A stretch of DNA of 64,000 bases from the NCBI RefSeq assembly GCF_003286085.1, contig NW_020825529.1:62001-126000 (forward strand), written 5' to 3'. Positions 1-10,331 of this stretch are shown here, piece by piece. A model generated the notes under the pieces. That model ran no database searches. It saw only the letters and a program-made list of their open reading frames with translations, and had not been told where the DNA came from. The stretch comes from Drosophila persimilis (lineage: Eukaryota > Arthropoda > Insecta > Diptera > Drosophilidae). Each line of letters starts with the position of its first letter. Position 1 is the first letter of the stretch. Position numbers and translations under genes: made by a program.

Positions 1-159
1 GACGAACCACCCGAGCACGATTCAGAACGGATCTCCGACCCATGGCCTCCCGACATCGTGCCGAAAATACAAGAATTTCTAGACGAGGAACACACCATGG
101 TCATGAGGGACAACCGACCCATAAAACAGCGGTACTACCCGAAAAATCCACATTTGTAA
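1..159 (+). pseudogene. Ty3/gypsy protease-RT linker scrap
   Basis: Frame 1 is open from the window edge to a stop at 157-159 and ends in the motif IKQRYYPKNP. The same motif closes the protease ORF of element G1 at about 19010-19040, where it precedes reverse transcriptase. This is therefore the end of a gypsy protease/linker region from a related but different family. It is cut at about position 155-160, where a BEL/Pao reverse transcriptase begins directly. Cut by the window on the left, so original length is unknown. Confidence 0.6.
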
Positions 160-1309
160 AATGTACCGCTGCGTACGAGTGTATCCACCCGAAAATTTGT
201 ATCAGTGCATCCTATGGCGAGATTCCATCGAGTCCGAGGTTCAAGTCTACACATTAGACACCGTCACATACGGGACGAGGGCTGCATCATTTTTAGCGGT
301 CCGCGCAATGAACCAGCTGGCCATCGACGAGGGTGAGTCCTACCCTCTTGGCTCAGCTGCTCTGCGGCAGGAGTTTTACGTGGATGACCTTATTTCGGGC
401 GGAAATTCGGTCGCACAGGTCATGGACAAGATGCACCAAACATAAGCTTTACTGTCCCGTGGTAACTTTAGACTTAGGAAATGGTGCTCCAGTCACCAGG
501 AAGTACTTGAGGGAACCCCTGAAGATGACATAGAGAAGTTCCTAAAGTTTAATGATGGAAGCGACATAGCCAAAACTCTCGGCTTAGCGTGGGACCCTGC
601 TTCGGATCAGCTGCGTTTTGCCTTGTCCGGACTGGACACAAACTCAAAGCCATCAAAGCGGTCGGTTTTATCTACGATTGCGCGGTTCTACGACCCTCTT
701 GGATTGATAAATCCAGTCATTGTCAGGTGCAAAATATTCCTTCAGCAGCTTTGGAGAGAAAATTTGGGTTGGGATGAAAGCCTACCCTCAGCGTTGCATT
801 CAACTTGGATGGACCTGAGAAATAGTTTGGCAAGCATTTCTCGGATCTCATTTCCTCGCTTGGTTCTTCGTTCTAGTGTGGCTACAGAAGTTCTCGGATT
901 CTGTGATGCCAGCTTAGAAGCATATGGCGCTTGCGTGTATGTCGTGTCCAGGGAAGCCCAGTCTTCGAGCCACGTTTTGTGCTCAAAGTCGCGAGTGGCG
1001 CCGCTAAAGACTATATCGATTCCGAAGCTGGAATTAAGTGGAGCCCATTTCCTTGCGAAAATCATGCAGAATGTAAAGGACATGGGAATCTTTACAGGTC
1101 GGTTCTATTGCTGGTCGGATTCGTCAACAGCATTATCTTGGATTAGGGACGAGCCAGCTAAATTTCAAGTTTTCGTGGCAAATCGAGTGGCATCAATTCA
1201 GGAGTTGACGGCAGCCATGGAATGGCGCTATGTTCCCACATCTTTAAATCCTGCTGATATTCTCTCGAGTGGCTCGCTTCCCAACCATCTTATCCAGTCA
1301 GAGCTATAA
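158..1309 (+). pseudogene. BEL/Pao reverse transcriptase and RNase H (broken)
   Basis: Codes for the last part of a Pao-family reverse transcriptase and the following RNase H-like region. The RT active-site box FYVDDLISGG lies at about 371-400. The frame stops at 443-445, continues in other frames to about 620 and resumes as 228 codons from 623. That part contains STIARFYDPLGLINPV, typical of the Pao pol middle region, and the RNase H motifs FCDASLEAYGA (about 898-930) and WSDSSTALSWI (about 1112-1145). Two or more frameshifts separate the blocks. Everything upstream of the RT palm is missing. It is clearly not functional. Confidence 0.8.
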
Positions 1310-2772
1310 GGATAAGTGGCCTGTATCTCCTACTAACAACATAGCAACTGTGGAGCTTCGCAAGAGAGGATTGCTAATCACGTCTCCACATGCCGATCTC
1401 ACGTCCGGATGCAAATTTGCGAATTCATTCTTTCGCATGCAGCGCACATTCGCCTACATGCATAAATTTATACATCGTCTTAGGCATCCAGGACTCACCG
1501 TTTCTGATATTCGGCAAGGAACGCATTCGACACATTCAGCTGGCAAAGGAGAAGGAGATTCGGTGCAATGGTCATGAAATCCAGTTCTATTAGTTCGCTC
1601 AACCCGTTCATCGATCATTCTGGACTACTTAGAGTTGGAGGTCGTCTTGGCAACTCATCGCTAGGATTTGACGCTCAGCACCCGCTCATTCTGCCAAAGG
1701 GACATTCCATACCTTTGCGCTGATAAGATATTATCACGAAAGAAACCTCCATGCCGGACCTCGAGCCTTGCTATCCAAAATTCGGCTGGAATATTGGCCC
1801 ATTGGAGGTGTTAAAGCAGTGTCAAGGGTCGTCAGCAGATGTGTGAGATGCTTCAGGACTAGGCCGCGCATGGTTGAACACATCATGGGAGACCTACCTA
1901 AGGAACGTTTGGAAGGATCTCGAACTTTTGAAGTCACTGGAGTAGATTACTGTGAACCTTTTTTCTACCGATCAGAAATCCGCACGAGGCCTCCGATCAA
2001 GTGCTACAATAGCGTATTCATCTGCTTCACTTCTAAGGCTATACACATGGAGCTCGTAAAGGATTTTACCACCGCATCGTTTCTAGGCGCACTAAAGCGT
2101 TTTACTTCCACTCGAGGAAGGCCAAGTCAAATTTCCTCGGACAATGCCGCAAACTTCGTTGGGGCCAAGAACGAGCTTCTGGAGCTAAAGAAGCTTTGTC
2201 TGAGCGAACCGCATATGAAGGAGGTCCACGAATCCTGCTTGGCTGACTCGATCGACTGGCGTTTCATCCCACCTCGCTCTCCGCAAGTTGGCGGGTTGTG
2301 GGAAGCGGCCGTGAAGAATGCAAAATATCACCTGTACCGCTCAGTTGGACCATCTGTGCTTAGCTTCGACTAGAAGCGCACTCTGATCTGTCAGATCACT
2401 GCAATTGTTAACTCTCGCCCTTTGCTCTCGCTTTCAGAAAATCCTGATGATTTAGACGTTTTGACTCCTGCTCATCTGCTTTTAGGTGGCCCCCATGAGC
2501 AAATCCTCGAGCCTGACCTAACGAAGCTGAACTACAATCGTCTGGATGGCTGGCAGTGGGTCACCCAACTACAACAAATATTTTGGCCACTGGCTAGAGT
2601 GGTCGATGTCGTTATGGGCAAGGACGGAGTGTGTCGCGTCGCTGACCTGAAGACATCCTCAGGAAACATCAGGAGGGCCGTCACTCGGCTATGTTTGCTG
2701 CCCCTTAAGGAATCTGTTGAGAGACTAGCTCCCAACGGGGGGAGTATGTTCGGGCCTGCCGCTGAAGAATAA
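1310..2772 (+). pseudogene. BEL/Pao integrase (one stop in the main block)
   Basis: The integrase follows RNase H. Its zinc-binding end is spread over shifted frames from 1310 to 1767. A long frame from 1768 holds the catalytic core: D in GVDYCEPF (about 1940), D in SSDNAANFVGA (about 2138-2170) and E in GGLWEAAVK (about 2291-2317). A TAG at 2371-2373 interrupts the same frame, which then continues with IVNSRPL and the C-terminal domain (ALT/DVLTPAHLLLGGP, WPLARVVDV). The frame runs a few codons into the 3' LTR, as is common in BEL elements. The single stop separates two otherwise collinear halves. Confidence 0.8.
2735..2746 (+). other. Polypurine tract of B1
   Basis: ACGGGGGGAGTA lies directly before the TG that opens the LTR, the expected position of the plus-strand primer of reverse transcription. 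Confidence 0.55.
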
Positions 2773-3030
2773 CCGTAACTTTAAGCATTATTATCGTATG
2801 AGCAGAGAGAGCCGCCTATGTTTGTAAAAAGTTTACTTTCTGCAGAGCTGCTGCGCTCTCCCGCTAAAGGGGCTCTCTGCCGCCGCCGCTTCGGCAATTA
2901 CTTTGATCTGCTGCCGCCACTTCGGCAATCACTTTGATCTAACGCCGTCGTCTATAGTTTAGTTCTATGCTAACCCCTCTGCGCATTGGTTGCATATCGA
3001 TCTCGCATAAATTCCAGAAGCTTCTCGCAC
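2747..3030 (+). repeat. 3' LTR of B1 (right end uncertain)
   Basis: Starts TGTTCGGGCC immediately after the polypurine tract, at the place where BEL integrase coding ends. It contains a GC-rich direct repeat at 2882-2940. The right edge is not marked by a visible CA plus target duplication. I place it just before the gypsy RNase H reading frame that starts at about 3033, so 10-50 bp of error is possible. Confidence 0.5.
2882..2940. repeat. 28-bp direct repeat (two units, 3-bp spacer) inside the B1 LTR
   Basis: Units 2882-2909 and 2913-2940 share GCCGCC.CTTCGGCAAT.ACTTTGATCT with two mismatches. Probably a local duplication of an LTR control region. Confidence 0.7.
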
Positions 3031-3032
3031 AA

Positions 3033-3624
3033 ATGCCAGAAGCAATATACTGTAACTGAAAAGGAGTGTTACGCTGCGGTTTTAGCCGTAAAAAAGTTCA
3101 GAACATACGTTGAGGGCCAAGAATTCACAATCAATACAGATCATGCCTCCTTAAAGTGGCTAATGTCGCAGGCTGATCTTAGCTCCCGATTGGCTCGCTG
3201 GTCCGTGAAGTTGAATTCAAAATCTTGCACCGAAAAGGGAGTGATAAGATAGTCCCCGATGCCTTGTCCCGTACGCACTCAGAAGACTTGTCCTTCTTGG
3301 CAATTGATAGCATGTCGGTCGATTCTCCTAAGTTCAAATCACCAGAATATCAGTCAATTAAAGAGAAGATTAGGTTGAACAGTTCCCGATTGCCTGATCT
3401 AAAAATCTAAGATGAACGCATCTTTTTTCTTGTGGAACATGCCGATGGAACCAAGATCACAGACGATTCCTGCTGGAAGCTTTGGATACCCCCATCCCTT
3501 GTAAAACCTGTCCTCAAAGCTGCCCATGAGATTCCCTTGTGTACCCACAGTGGGATAAATAAAACCCTTGAAAGACTCAGGCGATCTTATTATTGGCCAA
3601 ACTTAGTGGTGGATGTCAAAGAAC
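3033..3624 (+). pseudogene. Ty3/gypsy RNase H to integrase zinc-domain fragment
   Basis: The first frame reads TVTEKECYAAVLAVKKF and INTDHASLKWLM, the middle and end of a gypsy RNase H. It shifts frame near 3225 and continues VPDALSRTHSEDL (end of RNase H). After a stop at 3408-3410 the integrase zinc-binding region follows, with H..H in HEIPLCTHSGINKT and then RSYYWPNL. It is truncated at 3624 by the start of the G1 LTR. No CxxC half of the zinc domain and no catalytic core remain. The family differs from G1, G2 and G3. Confidence 0.75.
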
Positions 3625-4471
3625 TGTAACGAACCTGCTTTTTGGTCGGCAGATTCGTCGCAGCGTATTTTTATTGTTGCCCCCAACGACAAATGATAAG
3701 ACCTTCCTTTTCTTTAATCGAATTTCGCTTTATTCGTAATTATATTAGGACTTAGGGCTAGATGTTACAATTTCACTTAGCTACGGATCTCCACCACGCG
3801 TGGGCTCTCGTCGGGTGTGGCAGCGTTGAGGCTATTTGTGATTGGGGCAATTTGACCTCCGCTATTGCTTTGGCCCGCCACTCAAATCCGCACTCTACGT
3901 ATCGCACTCCCCTCTTAGCTTCCGCCGGCAAATGTGGATCACCTCTTAACTTAGACTCACTCTGGGGCAGGCGGGGCCTGTCTTCCTGTTGCTATTCACT
4001 TCACTGCACTTCTTCGAACCGTACCGGGTATCACTCTTATGTTTCGGTGGGGTTTCAACGTGCGCGCGCAATCACTTATCCACGGAAAAGAGACTGCTTC
4101 GTCGCCGCAGCCTCCTTTTATAGACCCTTGACGGGCCCCGGCTCGGCGTCGGTAGTTTTCCATCGCCGTCTCCTGGTTTCCACGGCCTTCGTAACGGGGC
4201 CTGGCCGGTGGCGTCATCCCATGGTCATGCGTCGGATCACTGCCGGCCCGATCCCGCCGTCTCCTCTGCCTCTCGCGTGCCTCTCTCTGCGAGAGCGGGA
4301 CACTTCTCCTCTCGGGGCCCTTGGCCTCTTCGCCGCATCCGGATATCCGTGGGTATCTGGACTGACCTTCGCCTTATCCGGCCAGCCATCAGCCTTTATC
4401 CGACCGTCCCACCGCCTTTATCCGGCTGTGCTTTGGTCGAATTCGGCCTGTGGGAACCGCGGTTCCTCACA
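3625..4471 (-). repeat. 3' LTR of G1 (847 bp)
   Basis: On the plus strand it starts TGTAACGAACC and ends GGTTCCTCACA, so in element orientation it is TGTGAGG...CGTTACA with TG/CA ends. It matches 20734-21578 and 33634-34499 over its length, with small indels. A polypurine tract follows at 4472, which shows this is the 3' LTR of the minus-strand element and not a solo LTR. Confidence 0.85.
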
Positions 4472-4845
4472 CCCCCCTCTTTCTTCCCGCAGCGGAATAC
4501 TCCCGTTTTCCGCGACCTTGCGACGGAGTGTGCCTTCCCCATTCAAACGGCCCTATTTTACGCGCGCTCTTTACTGCACCTGGGATCACGGGCGACCTGG
4601 CGCCCTCTGGCGCATTTGCTCGGGCGGCGCTGCCAGCCCTTGCAATTTTCTGGCCGGGGCCGAGTCGCCGCCTATCGATAAGGTGTAGGGGCGTTTATGC
4701 GATCCACTCGATATTTCCCCCAAGTATGTATTCCGCCTCTTTCTTTTTTGTCTCACCTTTACTCACTTTCTTCCCGCGTGTTTTGCCTTTTTTTTCTCCC
4801 TTCTTTTCGTTCCCTTTTGCTCTTTTTTTTCTCCTTTTCCTTTTT
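4472..4845 (-). other. 3' untranslated end of G1 with polypurine tract
   Basis: The plus strand begins CCCCCCTCTTTCTTCCCGC, i.e. a G/A-rich polypurine tract on the element strand touching the LTR. The rest is GC-rich and then pyrimidine-rich (purine-rich on the element strand). I see no gene here. It stops where the DINE-1-type element starts. Confidence 0.6.
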
Positions 4846-5960
4846 ATACCCGATACTCAAAATGAGTATTGGGGTATATTAGATTTGTGGTAAAAGTGGA
4901 TGTGTGTAACGTCCAGAAGGAATCGTTTCCGACCCCATAAAGTATATATATTCTTGATCAGCATCAATAGCCGAGTCGATTGAGCCATGTCTGTCTGTCC
5001 GTCTGTCCGTCCGTCCGTCTGTCCGTCTGTCCGTCCCCTTCAGCGCCTAATGCTCAAAGACTATAAGAGCCAGAGCAACGATGTTTTGGATCCAGACTTC
5101 TGTGATATGTCACTGCTACAAAAATATTTCAAAACTTTGCCCCGCCCACTTCCGCCCCCACAAAGGGCGAAAATCTGTGGCATCCACAATTTTAAAGATA
5201 CGAGAAAACCAAAAACGCAGAATCGTAGAGAATGACCATATATTTTAGACTGCGGAATCTGAATTGGATCGTATTATTATTATAGTCAGCATCAAGAAAA
5301 CAATTTCATTTTTTCTCGCCCTGTCTCTCTCTAACACATACGTAGCATAGGCGGCTTTGCTTAGAGTAAAACATTAGCGCCTAGATCTCAGAGACCATAA
5401 AAGCTAGAGCAACCAAATTTGGTATCCACACTCCTAATATATCGGACCGAGACGAGTTTGTTTCAAAATTTCGCCACACCCCCTTCCGCCCCCGCAAAGA
5501 ATGCAAATCTTGGGATATTCACAAATCTCAGAGACTATTAAAGCTAGAGTAACCAAATTTGGTATCCGCACTTCTGTTAGATCTCACTATAAAACGTATA
5601 TCTCAAAATTTCGCCCCACCCCCTTCCGCCCACACAAAGGACGAAAATCTGTTGCATCCACAATATTACAGATTTGAGAAAACTAAAAATGCAGAATCAT
5701 AGATAATGACCATATCTATCAGATTGCTGAATCTGGATCAGATCAGATAATATTTGTAGCCAAAAGGAACAAATCAATTTGCATTGGCTACGCAGCGCCC
5801 GACGTCACGCTCAGACTGATTTTCTGTCTCTCTCGCACGCACTCTTTGTCGTGTCGTTTAATATTAGCGGCGCTGCCGGAGGAGAGCCATACTGACTTAG
5901 TATCGGGTATAACTGTAGAGTTGCGGTGTCCGCAGCAACTCACAACGTTCCCCCTCGTTT
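4846..5960 (+). mobile_element. DINE-1/INE-1-type Helitron derivative inserted in G1
   Basis: Carries the signature of the family: ATACCCGATACTC at the start, a block ending in TATATATTCTTGATCAGCAT followed by ATAGCCGAGTCGAT, and a (GTCT/GTCC)n microsatellite at about 4987-5036. It ends with a hairpin GAGTTGC..GCAACTC at 5917-5941 and then CCCCCTCGTTT. About three diverged copies of a module (CTAGAGCAACCAAATTTGGTATCC ... CCCTTCCGCCC) lie at roughly 5041-5270, 5385-5525 and 5526-5760, so it is longer than the 542-bp copies at 45222 and 54331. No coding capacity. It lies between T-rich G1 sequences on both sides, which fits insertion between T residues. Confidence 0.75.
4985..5038. repeat. (GTCT/GTCC)n microsatellite
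   Basis: Tetranucleotide array inside the DINE-1-type element, a normal internal feature of that family. The 82-codon frame across it is not a gene. Confidence 0.85.
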
Positions 5961-5965
5961 TCTTT

Positions 5966-7244
5966 TTACTTTTGTTCACGGAACACCTCCGTGCGGGTGG
6001 CCGACATCGCAATGCGGTACCGGGTAGCCCGCTCGCTCACCAGCTTTTTCACCCTCCTCCCCACGAGGCGAATCTGGGTCTGCGCGCGGATCACCGCCGC
6101 CGGCCACTCCTCCCTTGGGATCGCCGTCCAGTGGACCGTGGCTGCCGGTGCCGAGCTCTGCCGTTGCAGGGCCGGCCGCTTCGGTCCTGCACGGGGCTCC
6201 GGGCAGGAGGCCTGCCGCTTCAGAGCCGGGCGCTCGGCCGCCGTCGACCTCTCCGGTGCGGGCCACACCCACGGTCCGCGCTCCCACGCCTCGACTTCCG
6301 CGAGTTCCACCTCCGTCGGTGCTGTCGCCGCCGTCGCTGCTGCCTCGGCCGTCGCTGTCTGGGCCGCCGTCGCCGTTTCCGCGGTCCGCGTCTCTGCCGT
6401 CCGCGTCGCCGCTTCCGCCGTCGCCGTGTCTGATGGTGCTGCTGCTGCTGGTGCTGATGGTGCTGCAGCTGCTGCTCCTCCTCGGCCTGCGGTTGCCGCC
6501 TCTCGGGGCCCTCGTCGTCCTCGGCCGGTGGCGTAGGCTGCCACAGCTCGCCTTCCTCCTCTTCGGCCTGCTGCAGCCGCCGCTGCCACTCGGCCTCGGG
6601 TTCGTAGCCCGCTCGCCCGTGGCCTGGGGCTGCGCCCCCTCGGTCTCCACCTCGTCGGTCCGGGGCGCCTCGTCGCTCTCTTGGCCGGGCTCCTCCGTGG
6701 CGGCTCTTTCCGCCTGTCGCCGCCACGCCACCAGCCGCTCGTCCCTCCGCCGCCTGATCGCCCGCGCCGCCCCCAGCACCCGGTAGATCCGGCGCTTTTC
6801 CTCCGGCGTCGCCTCCTGGAATCTCCGCCTCACCGCCTCGATTTTGTCGCGCAGGATCAGCGGCCTTTTATTCCTCGTCTCCGGCTCCGCCCTTTGCTGC
6901 CGCCTCCACCAGGCCTTCTCTTGAGCGGTTGGGGCGCGCGGGCCGTCGGTGCATTGGACCTCGTCGTCGCTCTCCTCGGCGCCCTCATCCGATGACACCG
7001 TCGGCGACACCGAGTCGTGCCCCGATGGCGCCGGTGACACCAACGGCGAGGCCAGCAGCTGGAGGAACTGGGAGCCATCGCACCAATCCTCCTCGTCGCT
7101 ACGCGAAGGCAAAGACGCCCGTCGCTGACGAGAAGCATCGGCGCGATAGCCCCCTTCTCCTACGATCGCCTGTTGCTCCTCCAGGAAGGCCCTAAGATCC
7201 TCCATCTTCTTCCTACCATCCTCGTGGTTGAGCCCGCGTTCCAT
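5966..7244 (-). pseudogene. G1 ORF3: Arg/Glu-rich protein downstream of pol
   Basis: Minus-strand reading frame in the env position of G1. The first ATG with a plausible context is at 7242-7244 (MERGLNHEDG); a GTG-free open frame extends upstream to 7364. The N-terminal about 200 residues look protein-like: acidic and serine-rich, then a charged helix region (TPEEKRRIYRVLGAARAIRRRRDERL). Further on, three frames stay open because of high GC. The sensible reading seems to shift near 6600 into a Q/H-rich stretch encoded by CAG-type repeats (6430-6475) and again into a frame ending RTEVFREQK at 5966. I see no signal peptide, membrane helix or cysteine pattern, so it does not look like an envelope protein. 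Function unknown. It could be a retroelement accessory ORF, or GC-driven open frame for its second half. Confidence 0.45.
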
Positions 7245-8536
7245 CTCCGTTTTTTTTTTTTCCTTGCTACGTTTTTTCCATTTGCGTTCTCTCTGGTGAT
7301 AATTACCTTCAAGTGCTCGTTGTTCCGTTTTCCACCCGCCTATAGACACGCGTTGCATTGCCAATCGTTCCCTCTAACGGTGCCGGTGCTTCGTGTTTCG
7401 GTCTCTCTTGCCTTGTTCTAACGGTTGTTGCGTTTGTACTCATGGCCCTCAGCATCGTCTCTCTGCCGGCCGCGCTCTATAACGGTCTCTCTCTTTTCCC
7501 TGGTTGTGTGAGTGCCGTCGCGCTCTCCGCTCTCTATCCGATTTCGCCTTATCGCTTTTTTTTTGGATACTGTTGTGTTCTCGCCGCGTTTTTCTGTTGG
7601 CTAATGGATAACAATTTTCCATCTTTGATGGACCCACCCCCTTCCCGTTTATGATTATTTTGCTTTTTATTCCCCCATTTTATTTTTGCTTATTCACAAT
7701 TTTCATTTAGCCCTTTATTTCTGTTTATTTTAATTGCTATTTAATTCATACATGCTACCGTCGACCTGTCTTCTTCATCCTGTGCTGATTGGACCCTCCT
7801 TGGCCTGGGTGAGTTCTCCCGACCCGGATGACTTTTACTCAACCCTTTCTCCCTTTCCAGCTCGCCCTCTGCCCTCAATGCGGGCCGCTTGCCGCGATTC
7901 CGCTCGTGAACAATGGGTCCTCCGACCCTCCGCCTGGGCTGGAATCTTTGGCTCACATCCCAGGGCAACTCCTATGCGCCACCGGCCGGACTCTTTTGAC
8001 AGGTGTCTCCCTCACACAGTGGCTCGGACCCGAGGATCATCCGACTCCTCGCCCGGTACTCCACGCATGAGCGGCACCCGTCGTAACGGCCAGACGCTCG
8101 TAGTTGCCCTGTGAGTCCGCGTTGAGGCGTGAGCCTGGCCCCTGGGTTTTTTCCTGGTCATCCGCTGTCTGAGATTATCCTCCCCGACCCCGGATTCGCC
8201 TTCCAGCTTTGGGTGACGCGTTTCCTGTTCAGGTTTGCTGAGCTTTTCCTCTTCTCGTTTTATTTTTCTTTATTCCTACCAATTTTCTCTTTTTTTTCAG
8301 ATTTCTCCAACCACGGTCTTCCTGTTCCCTTTTTTTTTTTTTAGTCTAAGTGCACAAGTCCGTCACCATGCGTGCTGACGAGTCTCGTGCGTGTCCTGCG
8401 CGGCACCCTTCCCCAGTGTCCTGCGTGGCACTCTACCGTTCCTGCTCCTGCGTGACCCTTTAGGGCGACCCATTACAGCCATTCCCCTTCACCCCTGTGT
8501 CTCTCGCTCCTCGGGTTGGGCTTTCAGATCTCGTAT
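7245..8536 (-). other. G1 region between pol and ORF3, no recognised gene
   Basis: Pyrimidine-rich on the plus strand (purine-rich on the element strand), with T runs at 7248-7261 and 8330-8342. Short frames on both strands show no known motif. The same stretch continues after G2 at 16653-16685 up to the end of pol, as shown by the uninterrupted second copy (28306-29640). Confidence 0.5.
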
Positions 8537-8540
8537 GTGT
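8537..8540. repeat. Target-site duplication GTGT, left of G2
   Basis: GTGT precedes the 5' LTR and is repeated at 16649-16652 after the 3' LTR. The uninterrupted sequence GTATGTGTGCCG in the second unit (about 29591) has it once. Confidence 0.9.
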
Positions 8541-9019
8541 TGTAGTATGCTCATATTAAAGTAAAGTAAAGTATTCATTATATCGAATACCCACTGTACC
8601 GACGGTACTTAAAGAATACACACTGTAACACTTTGTTTCAGTGTTTACGTAACAATAAAGTCCCAGACATTCTGGGTGATCGTATTACGATTCACTCAAG
8701 AATGCCTCGAGCGACCCAAGTGCAGCGTCAGCATGTTCCCATGACTTGACGGCACTAATATACATGCATACACATATATATCTTCCCTCGCGCTCTCGCT
8801 GCCAACAGCGCTGAGCATATACATATTAACATATAAGAGATAAGAACACATAGTTCTGCCGCTCCGCTGCCGGCGTCACTGGCAGCGCAGCTCCGCGGCT
8901 TTGGGCTTACAAAAGCCCAAACCACAATTGTAAAATACAGAAGAGAAATCACAATAAAACAGATCGGAGGGTTGACCCCCAACGATCCAACAAAAAGGAT
9001 TTGAACATTTCATTTTACA
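8541..9019 (+). repeat. 5' LTR of G2 (479 bp)
   Basis: Starts TGTAGTATGCTCATATT and ends CATTTTACA. Contains a possible polyadenylation signal AATAAAG at about 8653. Compared with the 3' LTR it differs by three substitutions, one near 8582 and two near 8773-8780. It should carry the promoter, but no clear TATA or initiator can be named from inspection. Confidence 0.95.
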
Positions 9020-9037
9020 TGGCGACCGTGACAGGAC
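9020..9037 (+). other. Primer binding site of G2 (Arg-tRNA type)
   Basis: TGGCGACCGTGACAGGAC directly abuts the 5' LTR. This is the site known from mdg1 and 412, attributed to tRNA-Arg. Confidence 0.8.
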
Positions 9038-9543
9038 TCGATATGTCCTACGCGATGGATCAATCTAAGGATTGAGAAAAAAAAAAAGAGAGAAATTTTT
9101 AAAAAAAAAAAAAGTGTTAAAATTTTGAAAGACAAAGAATGGCCGAAAAAAAAAAAAATATAATACCATGTGATTTTGTTTTAAAAAATCGGACCAAGTC
9201 AAAAGAAAATTGGAAAAACTATTGAAACAGTGTTGTCCCCAGTGCCAGTGCCAAGAAAAAAAAAAACCCAGCAGAAAGCCAAACCAGCCGTTTCGCCAGA
9301 CCCATGCACGACTGCCGACGATATTACGCACAAACCCATGTTGCATTATAATTTATACCCTTAAATTTGGCGGCTACAATGCGGCCAGGAATACATAATA
9401 CCCAAGGAGATATAACAGCCCGCGCCACAAAGAGCGTACACGCAATATAAAAACCTGTGCGAAGACCAGCACTGGCCCCACTAGACCCAGCAAGGACCAA
9501 TAATATAAGTGCGAGTGGCATAGGACCGCCCCTTGCACCGTCG
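9038..9543 (+). other. G2 leader, first part
   Basis: A-rich leader with several A runs (9077-9164). No gene seen before the ATG at 9544. Confidence 0.6.
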
Positions 9544-9876
9544 ATGGACAGTAACACAACCACTCCAGCAGCAGAAAATGCACCAGACTTCGCCGACGCT
9601 GCTCCTACCGAGCAAAGGGACGCACTCAGCCTACAAGAGGCATTAGAAGTGTATCCAAACGATGGACCACGCCCACTCACAATAGCTGAGTACAGGGCAC
9701 GACAAGAAAAACGCCCAAGGAAGAAAACAAAGAGGGGCGGCCGGATCAAACGGCTGCTTCAACAACGACGTCTGGAGCGGGACCTGGAAAAAGCATATAC
9801 AAATGAAGAGGACCGACAACGCTGCCAAGAGCGCATCAAGGAAATCAATAAACAACTTCGCACTGGTGCGAAGTAA
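9544..9876 (+). CDS. G2 small ORF a (110 aa), charged leader protein
   Basis: Starts at ATG 9544 (MDSNTTTPAAEN); the frame is open upstream only with a GTG. The N-terminal third is acidic and Ala/Thr-rich. Then comes SLQEALEVYPNDGPRPLTIAEYRARQ, a basic patch (RPRKKTKRGG) and a helical, coiled-coil-like Arg/Glu/Gln-rich C-terminus. Elements of the mdg1/412 group have small ORFs of this kind ahead of gag; their role is not established. The dense basic segment would suit nucleic-acid binding, which is inference. It is the first of three short ORFs before gag. Confidence 0.6.
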   Translation: MDSNTTTPAAENAPDFADAAPTEQRDALSLQEALEVYPNDGPRPLTIAEYRARQEKRPRKKTKRGGRIKRLLQQRRLERDLEKAYTNEEDRQRCQERIKEINKQLRTGAK

Positions 9877-10331
9877 CGCAATTGAGCTGCAGAAATGCCA
9901 TGCCTCATATTGCCAATAATTATAATATTCTATCTCAAGTTGAAGCACCCTTAAAGTGCAACTTGAAAATACTAACCTCTGTTAGGCTATTACTAAAACC
10001 ATGTGATCGATATTGAATTATATAATGAAAAACCTGTAAATCGATCACATGTCCCTTAACATTTTTTTTCTTCCTTCATTCTGATCAAATATATATAAAA
10101 AAAAAAATAATTTATATTGATGAAATTTTAAAGAGTAAAAAAAAAAAAAAAAAAAAAAGGAAGGGTATATAGATATGTGTGTCCATGAGAAAAAAAAAAG
10201 ATTTTTAGTAATTTTTTTTTATTATTGAAAAGAATAAATGAATAGCAAAATAATAATAAAAAAAAAAAAAAATAAATAAAAATAAAAACCCCAACATTGT
10301 AGAAACCAATTTTTGAGAGAAAATCATCACC
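9877..10331 (+). other. G2 leader, second part: homopolymer-rich spacer
   Basis: Very A/T-rich, with A runs at about 10098-10109, 10138-10158 and 10259-10271. No gene seen. The runs are prone to sequencing error and slippage. Confidence 0.6.

Larger units (their letters stand above)
158..3030 (+). mobile_element. BEL/Pao LTR retrotransposon remnant (B1): pol plus 3' LTR
   Basis: A plus-strand BEL/Pao element lacking gag, protease and the 5' LTR. In order it keeps the end of reverse transcriptase, RNase H, the integrase and C-terminal domain, a short polypurine tract and the 3' LTR. Several frameshifts and at least one in-frame stop mark it as dead. The left edge abuts a gypsy scrap and the right edge a different gypsy scrap, so it is a recombined fragment rather than a clean insertion. 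Confidence 0.8.

Noticed and set aside
3625-4471. Solo LTR of G1
   Set aside because: A polypurine tract follows on the element strand and no flanking target duplication exists, so it is the 3' LTR of the interrupted element.
3762-4688. 308-codon plus-strand frame
   Set aside because: Lies inside the G1 LTR and its 3' untranslated region, opposite to the element; composition-driven.
4987-5235. Frame with Ser/Val/Cys/Pro repeats
   Set aside because: Translation of the GTCT/GTCC microsatellite in the DINE-1-type element.
5846-6433. Plus-strand 195-codon frame crossing the DINE-1 end
   Set aside because: Spans the boundary between DINE-1 and G1, so it is an accident of the insertion.
6115-6786. 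Plus-strand 223-codon frame (Pro/Leu-rich) and its 329-codon version at 27290-28279
   Set aside because: Shadow of G1 ORF3. GC-rich sequence keeps both strands open; low-complexity product with no domain.
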